Part shown: piece after piece, positions 29,594 through 34,357 of the stretch
Numbering within the stretch: the first letter of the stretch is position 1
Layout: every line of letters starts with the position of its first letter
NCBI GenBank assembly: GCA_947581815.1
Contig: CANPVX010000008.1
Span: forward strand, 1 to 34,357
Direction: 5' to 3'
Length of the DNA: 34,357 bases
Source: Candidatus Indicimonas acetifermentans
GTDB taxonomy: Bacteria > Gemmatimonadota > Gemmatimonadetes > Palauibacterales > KS3-K002
The notes under the pieces: model-generated
Database searches by the model: none
The model's input: only the letters and a program-made list of their open reading frames with translations
Told to the model about the DNA's origin: nothing
Translations under genes and position numbers: made by a program

Positions 29594-31405
29594 ATGATGC
29601 GCGCAATGCGGGCAAACACGAAGTGGATCATGCTCATAGTGGTCCTGGCGTTCGCCGGGCTCATGGTTTTCCAGTGGGGCATGGACGTTTCTGGAGGGAG
29701 CAGCCCTGCAGCCATCGGCGAGGTCGGCCGTGTGAACGGCACGAAGATCTCGTATCAGGCTTGGACGCGCACGTACCGTAACCTGGCGGATCAAGCGCGT
29801 GCTCAGAAGGGGTCGGCTCTCAACGACCTCGAGCTCGATCTGATAGAGCAGCAAGCGTGGAGCCAGATGGTCAGCCAGATCTTGATCGAACAAGAGCTCA
29901 GACGCCGCCACATCACGGTGACCGACGAGGAGGTCCGCCTCGCCTTCCGCACCAGCCCGCCTGACTGGCTACGCGAGAACCAGCTTTTTCAAACCGACGG
30001 TCAGTTCGACTTTGACAAGTACCGGTCCTTCTTCTCGGGGCCGGCGACCGATCCCATGCTGCTGGCTCAAATCGAGGCTTATTATCGCGACGTCCTCCCA
30101 CGGGCCCGCCTGTTGGATCAGGTCTCCACGGGCATCTACGTCTCCGACTCAGAAGTCTGGTCCGTCTACAGAGAGAACACGGAGCAGGTTCGGATTCGCT
30201 ACCTCGCGATCGATCCCGAAAGAATAGTCGAGGACTCGGAAATCGGCGTAACCGAGGATGAGTTGCGGGTTTACTACCGAGCGCATCGAGAGGATTTCGA
30301 ACAGCCGGCGACGGCCGAGACTCGATTGGTCCAGATATTCCGCATGCCCGGAGCGGCGGACAGCGCTGCGGCGCTCGAGAAGGCCAACGACATTCGTGCC
30401 GAGATCATGGCAGGAGCGGACTTCGCCGAACAGGCCAACACCCACAGCAGCGACAGGGCGACGGGCCAAGCCGGCGGGGACCTGGGTTGGTTCGAGCGAG
30501 GAGACATGGCGGCGGAGTTCGAGGCTGCTGTCTTCGCGCTGGAGCCCGGTCAGATCTCCGAGCCTGTCCTGACCCGAAACGGGTATCACATCGCGAAGAT
30601 GACGGAGAGCGACGGCGAGCGACGGCGAGCCTCGCATATCCTCATCCCGATCGAGCTCGGAGGTATCGGCGAGAGCGAAATACTGGGCCGAGTCGACCGC
30701 CTCGAGCGGATCGGTTTGGTTCAAGGATTGGAAGCGGCGGCCGATTCCATTGGAATCGGCGTCACTCGGATCACTCTCGCCCAGGGTACGGATTTCGTTC
30801 CAGGGCTTGGCGTCTTCGGGCCCGTCCACGACTGGGCCTTTCACGACTCCACGCTCATCGGTGAATTGAGCCGCGTGTACGAGACGAACGATGCATTCTA
30901 CGTCTTCGAACTCGACGAGTTGTTGCCGGCAGGCATCATTCCCTTCGAGGATGCCGAGGCCGCCGTCCAGCGCCGCGTGATTCTAGAGAAGAAGACTGAG
31001 CGAGCGCGCGAGATCGCTGACGGTGCCGCCGCCCGGATACGCGGCGGGGCCGGTCTGTCGGAAGCGGCGGGCGAACTGGGCTTGGAGGTCGTGACGAGCG
31101 GCATCTTCTCGCGCGGCACTTTCGTTCGCGACATCGGCCAGACGAACGCCGTCGTCGGTTTAGCCTTCGGATTGGGGCTGAACGAGATCGGCGGCCCGAT
31201 AGAGGCCGGCCGCCGTCTCTACTTCGTCGAGGTCGTAGAACGTATCGATGCGGATCGCGAAGCTTTCGACCGCGACAGGGAGACGCTCCGGGCTAGGCTG
31301 GCCTTCCAGCGGCGCGAGGCGGCGCTGGAGCGCTGGTTGGAGGCATTGCACCAAGAAGCCGACATCATCGATAACAGACGAGAAGTCTTCCAGCCGCGGT
31401 CGTGA
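29594..31405 (+). CDS. membrane-anchored SurA N-terminal/peptidylprolyl isomerase (PpiD-like)
   Basis: N-terminal TM WIMLIVVLAFAGLMVFQWGMDV, SurA-N-like segment, PpiC/parvulin motif ADFAEQANTHSSDRATGQAGGDLGWFERGDMAAEFEAAVFALEPGQISEPVLTRNGYHIAKM. AGGAG 12 nt upstream. Confidence 0.9.
   Translation: MMRAMRANTKWIMLIVVLAFAGLMVFQWGMDVSGGSSPAAIGEVGRVNGTKISYQAWTRTYRNLADQARAQKGSALNDLELDLIEQQAWSQMVSQILIEQELRRRHITVTDEEVRLAFRTSPPDWLRENQLFQTDGQFDFDKYRSFFSGPATDPMLLAQIEAYYRDVLPRARLLDQVSTGIYVSDSEVWSVYRENTEQVRIRYLAIDPERIVEDSEIGVTEDELRVYYRAHREDFEQPATAETRLVQIFRMPGAADSAAALEKANDIRAEIMAGADFAEQANTHSSDRATGQAGGDLGWFERGDMAAEFEAAVFALEPGQISEPVLTRNGYHIAKMTESDGERRRASHILIPIELGGIGESEILGRVDRLERIGLVQGLEAAADSIGIGVTRITLAQGTDFVPGLGVFGPVHDWAFHDSTLIGELSRVYETNDAFYVFELDELLPAGIIPFEDAEAAVQRRVILEKKTERAREIADGAAARIRGGAGLSEAAGELGLEVVTSGIFSRGTFVRDIGQTNAVVGLAFGLGLNEIGGPIEAGRRLYFVEVVERIDADREAFDRDRETLRARLAFQRREAALERWLEALHQEADIIDNRREVFQPRS
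30740..30760. repeat. 21-bp near-perfect palindrome inside the ppiD-like CDS
   Basis: gccgattcca-t-tggaatcggc; 10-bp perfect arms. Confidence 0.85.
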
Positions 31406-31426
31406 TACGCTGTGGCTCGGTCGCTC

Positions 31427-31723
31427 TCAGAGCATCAGCCGGGCCACGTAGGCCACCGCCAGCACGCCCGCTATACTGAATAGATTAACGTTGATCGCCA
31501 ATGGCCCGAGCGTCAGCGCTACGACCAGCAAGTCGACGCTGACGGGCCCGATGCTCGCCGACACGGAAGTGGTGAAGAACTCTCGGAAGGGACCTTCCGG
31601 TATGAAGAGCACCGAGAGTTTCGTGAGCAGGGCGCCCAACATGAAGCCCAGAGCCACAATCCCGACCACACGCCACGGCGAGCGCTCGAGCGGGCGCACG
31701 AGTAAACCTTCGCTACGGTTCAC
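31427..31723 (-). CDS. DUF4321 family small membrane protein
   Basis: 98 aa, two or three TM segments, VSVDLLVVALTLGPLAINVNLFSIAGVLAVAYVARLML; GTGA overlap with the upstream prenyl synthase gene. Confidence 0.75.
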   Translation of the reverse strand: MNRSEGLLVRPLERSPWRVVGIVALGFMLGALLTKLSVLFIPEGPFREFFTTSVSASIGPVSVDLLVVALTLGPLAINVNLFSIAGVLAVAYVARLML

Positions 31724-32706
31724 CTTCTCCGATCGACTGCATAGGCGACGGCTTCAGCCAGCGCTCTAGTGCCATCGCCTTCCGGAAGACTCTCGAGGGC
31801 GGCCAAGGCCTCGCCGGCAAAGGCCTCCGCTTTGCTGCGCGCGTAGTCGATGCCGCCGCTTACCTCCACCGCGTCGACCACGCGCATGATCGAGTGATCG
31901 TCGGGTTGCGGGTTACCGAACAATGCGTTCAGCGCAAGGCGTTGTTCATCGTTGAAGTCGTTGAGAGCCGCGATCAGCGGCAACGTCACTTTGTGTTCTC
32001 GCAGATCTTGCCCCGAAGTCTTACCAGTAACCTCCTCGGCCTCGGTGTAATCCAAGATGTCATCCGCGATCTGGAATGCCATCCCGAGGGCGAACCCATA
32101 AGCTCGGAGAGGCTCCCGATGGCTAGGGTCTCCGACCATCGTACCGAGCTCACAAGCTGCAGACATGAGGGATGCTGTCTTGGCTGCGATCAAGCGGTAG
32201 TAGTCTTTCTCGCTGAAATCGAGCGAATCGTGCGAGCTGAGTTGACGCATCTCCCCGACGGTCATTGCGTTTGCCGCCCGCGCCAGCACCTCGATCAAGT
32301 CGACGCGGTTGAGGGATGCCAATTCCATCACTGACCTCGAGTAAACGTAGTCGCCCATGATGATGGCGACCTGGTGGCTCCACACGGAGTTCACCGTGGG
32401 CATCCCCCGTCGCAGCGCGGAGTGGTCCACAGCGTCATCGTGAACCAGGGTGGCGAGGTGAACCGCCTCCACGACCGCCGCGATCGCTTCCGCATCTCCG
32501 CTCGGCTTGCCGCCGATCTCGTTCGAGAGAAGCACGAGCGTTGGGCGGAACAGCTTGCCGCGCATCAGCAGCAGGTAGTCGTTTACCTCATCTATCAGGT
32601 GGAAATCGCCGGCAACCATCTGGCTGAGACTGGCGCCGATCCGGTCGAGCCTCGCACGGACGGGCTCCTGGATGCGCGCTAGTTCAGGTGCGGCGGTTCG
32701 TAGCAT
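31720..32706 (-). CDS. polyprenyl diphosphate synthase (IspB/heptaprenyl-type)
   Basis: LVHDDAVDHSALRRGMPTVN (first Asp-rich region, DDxxD-like), GMAFQIADDILDYTEAEEVTGKTSGQDLREHKVTLPLI. ATG at 32706; a TTG at 32715 is possible. Confidence 0.94.
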   Translation of the reverse strand: MLRTAAPELARIQEPVRARLDRIGASLSQMVAGDFHLIDEVNDYLLLMRGKLFRPTLVLLSNEIGGKPSGDAEAIAAVVEAVHLATLVHDDAVDHSALRRGMPTVNSVWSHQVAIIMGDYVYSRSVMELASLNRVDLIEVLARAANAMTVGEMRQLSSHDSLDFSEKDYYRLIAAKTASLMSAACELGTMVGDPSHREPLRAYGFALGMAFQIADDILDYTEAEEVTGKTSGQDLREHKVTLPLIAALNDFNDEQRLALNALFGNPQPDDHSIMRVVDAVEVSGGIDYARSKAEAFAGEALAALESLPEGDGTRALAEAVAYAVDRRR

Positions 32707-32757
32707 AGGTCGCAAATGGCGGTTCTGTAGGTGCTGGTCGATTCGATGTGCCGAGAC

Positions 32758-32786
32758 ACTTTAGCCGGGGCGAGGGATGGTGTCAA
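32758..32786 (-). promoter_or_regulatory. candidate sigma70 promoter for the polyprenyl synthase-DUF4321 pair
   Basis: Minus strand TTGACA (32786-32781), 17-nt spacer, TAAAGT (32763-32758). Confidence 0.6.
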
Positions 32787-32800
32787 AGTCGCCCGGCTAA
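32761..32800. repeat. inverted repeat overlapping the TPR-gene stop codon
   Basis: TTAGCCGGG(G)CGA ... TCGCCCGGCTAA; 9-bp perfect outer arms plus 3 further pairs after a one-base bulge. Confidence 0.75.
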
Positions 32801-34357
32801 TCCCTCAGATTGGCCACGCGCTGAGCCGCGTCAGCGAACTTGACGTCGCAGCCCATCACGCGCTCAAACCACTCTAGCGCTCTGTCGGAGTAGCCAAGGG
32901 CTTCGTAGGCAGAGCCCATGGTGTAGAAGATCGCGATGAGCTCCTCATCACGGTATTGGCCCATCTGAAGCGCCCGACCGAGCACCTTCAGCGCGATGGC
33001 ATATTCCTGCTTCTCGACAAAGCAGGTTCCTAACATTTCGATCGCGCGCAGCCGGTAATCCAGCCCGCGAGCCGCGATCTGGAATTCCGCGATGGCTTCG
33101 TCGAGGAGGCCCATCTCCTTGAAAGCCACTCCGAGATCGTAGTGGCTCGAAGCGTCCTCATCCTCGATAGCCTCGGCCACCTTGGATTTGAACTGGCTCA
33201 GCATTTCGGAGAAGTTGACTTCCCCCTCGCTCGTCGGATCCACCGTCGGGACGGTGAAGCGGGTGCTCTTGACCTCCTGTTCCTCTCGGACCAATGCTGC
33301 CAGATCGACGAAGTCCGAGCTTGCGTTCGCAGCCGCCGTTTCCACGCCCGCTTCCGAACCGGGCACGGCCGGCGCCGCCTCGTCCCCAAAAAGCTCCAGG
33401 GCTGCCAGCGCTCGGCGGTTGATCGGGTCGAGCTCGACAACACGGGCATACACGATGCGCGCCTTGTTGCCCGACTCCGTGCGATCCAAGCAGTCCGCAA
33501 GGTCCAGATACGCTTCGATCAGCGTAGCTGGATTCTGACCGCGAAGTGCCAGCTCCACGCGCTTTTGATGCGCCGTCAAGTCGTTGATGTCCAGCTGGAG
33601 CAGCTCGGCGATGACACTAGAAGCCTCGTTGAGTTGTCCATCGGCGCTGTAAAGACCGAGCGCCTCACGCAGACATCCCGTCGCCTCTTCGCGTCCGCCG
33701 ACCTCGAGGAGCGCGTCCGCCAATTCGACGAGAAGGTCCGGCGCCCGGCCGTCCGATTCCAGCCTCCCGCGCAGCTCCGCAACATGATCGGGGGGCTCCA
33801 GCGCCTGGGCCGCTTCCTGCCCCTCATCCACCACGGCGTCGAGCGCCTCCTCGACCGCCGCCGCCAAGCCGGCCTCGATCCCCTCCTCTTCGTAATCCTC
33901 TAGCGCGGCGTCTATGTCGACGCCGGCAATTCCCCGGTTGTCCTCATCCAGCGCCTCGATCTCCGCGGCCGCGGTCGGACGCTCGGCTTCAAGGTCTAGC
34001 TCCTCCTCAACGGGTGGCTCGGGACCCTCGTCGGTCGTTTCCACGCCCTCGACGGTCTCTACCTCAAGGTCCTCGACTGCTTCGGGACCCAGGTCCTCTC
34101 CGGCGGCCGGCTCAAACGCCAACTCCTCCTCCAGCTCCCGCTCCTCCTCTGCCTCCTCCGCCACATCGAGAGTCGTCGGTACGATATCGAGCGCGTCGTC
34201 CAACGGCTCGCCAGCCTCGGCATCGACCTCATCCTCGTCGACCAGAGCCGTGGGCATCACGCCGATCGCGTCATCGCTGGAGACAGCGGATTCCTCGAAG
34301 GCTTCGTCTTCATCCTCGACCAAAGCGGTTGGCTCTATATCGGCAGCCACGTCGAGC
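32797..34357 (-). CDS. TPR protein with acidic repeat-containing N-terminal region, truncated at the window edge
   Basis: C-terminal TPRs (SSHYDLGVAFKEMGLLDEAIAEFQIAARG, AIFYTMGSAYEALGYSDRALEWFERVMG). The frame stays open to the right edge; the GTG at 34350 is unlikely to be the true start. Confidence 0.8.
   Translation of the reverse strand, partial: LDVAADIEPTALVEDEDEAFEESAVSSDDAIGVMPTALVDEDEVDAEAGEPLDDALDIVPTTLDVAEEAEEERELEEELAFEPAAGEDLGPEAVEDLEVETVEGVETTDEGPEPPVEEELDLEAERPTAAAEIEALDEDNRGIAGVDIDAALEDYEEEGIEAGLAAAVEEALDAVVDEGQEAAQALEPPDHVAELRGRLESDGRAPDLLVELADALLEVGGREEATGCLREALGLYSADGQLNEASSVIAELLQLDINDLTAHQKRVELALRGQNPATLIEAYLDLADCLDRTESGNKARIVYARVVELDPINRRALAALELFGDEAAPAVPGSEAGVETAAANASSDFVDLAALVREEQEVKSTRFTVPTVDPTSEGEVNFSEMLSQFKSKVAEAIEDEDASSHYDLGVAFKEMGLLDEAIAEFQIAARGLDYRLRAIEMLGTCFVEKQEYAIALKVLGRALQMGQYRDEELIAIFYTMGSAYEALGYSDRALEWFERVMGCDVKFADAAQRVANLRD

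Noticed and set aside
31423-31433. gctct-c-agagc mini-hairpin between the convergent ppiD-like and DUF4321 genes
   Set aside because: 5-bp arms with a 1-nt loop and no T-tract; not a credible terminator.

Overview
The window is a gene-dense, high-GC bacterial chromosomal segment. Almost every supported gene lies on the minus strand. Gene content (DUF4321, Ino1-type synthase, aroQ-pepQ-efp-accB-accC order) suggests something Gemmatimonadota-like, but that is inference and untested. In minus-strand transcription order I read: TPR scaffold (cut by the right edge) > polyprenyl synthase > DUF4321; a single plus-strand ppiD/SurA-like PPIase; TPR scaffold > aroQ > pepQ/pepP > efp > accB > accC > comB > ftsK > lolA > rimO > hemL > ispG > Gfo/Idh/MocA > lnt > rpmE > prfA > prmC > CDP-alcohol phosphatidyltransferase > inositol-3-phosphate synthase > tmk > ctpA > tauE > DUF2064 > asparaginase > CMD-family > obg > dprA. 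A 46-codon plus-strand small membrane ORF at the left edge is missing from the ORF track. I see no rRNA, tRNA, CRISPR, transposon or prophage. Most of the window is housekeeping, and I found no clear defence or otherwise exotic system. The most interesting signals are: (a) an overlapping inositol-lipid gene pair preceded by a very strong G-quadruplex-forming leader; (b) a perfect-consensus sigma70 promoter in front of a large acidic TPR scaffold gene; (c) a second promoter whose -35 box sits in the loop of a hairpin; (d) repeated short linear motifs in two acidic TPR proteins; (e) a second G-quadruplex tract at the lnt start; (f) an unlisted small membrane ORF; (g) a long basic/Ala-rich tail on L31.
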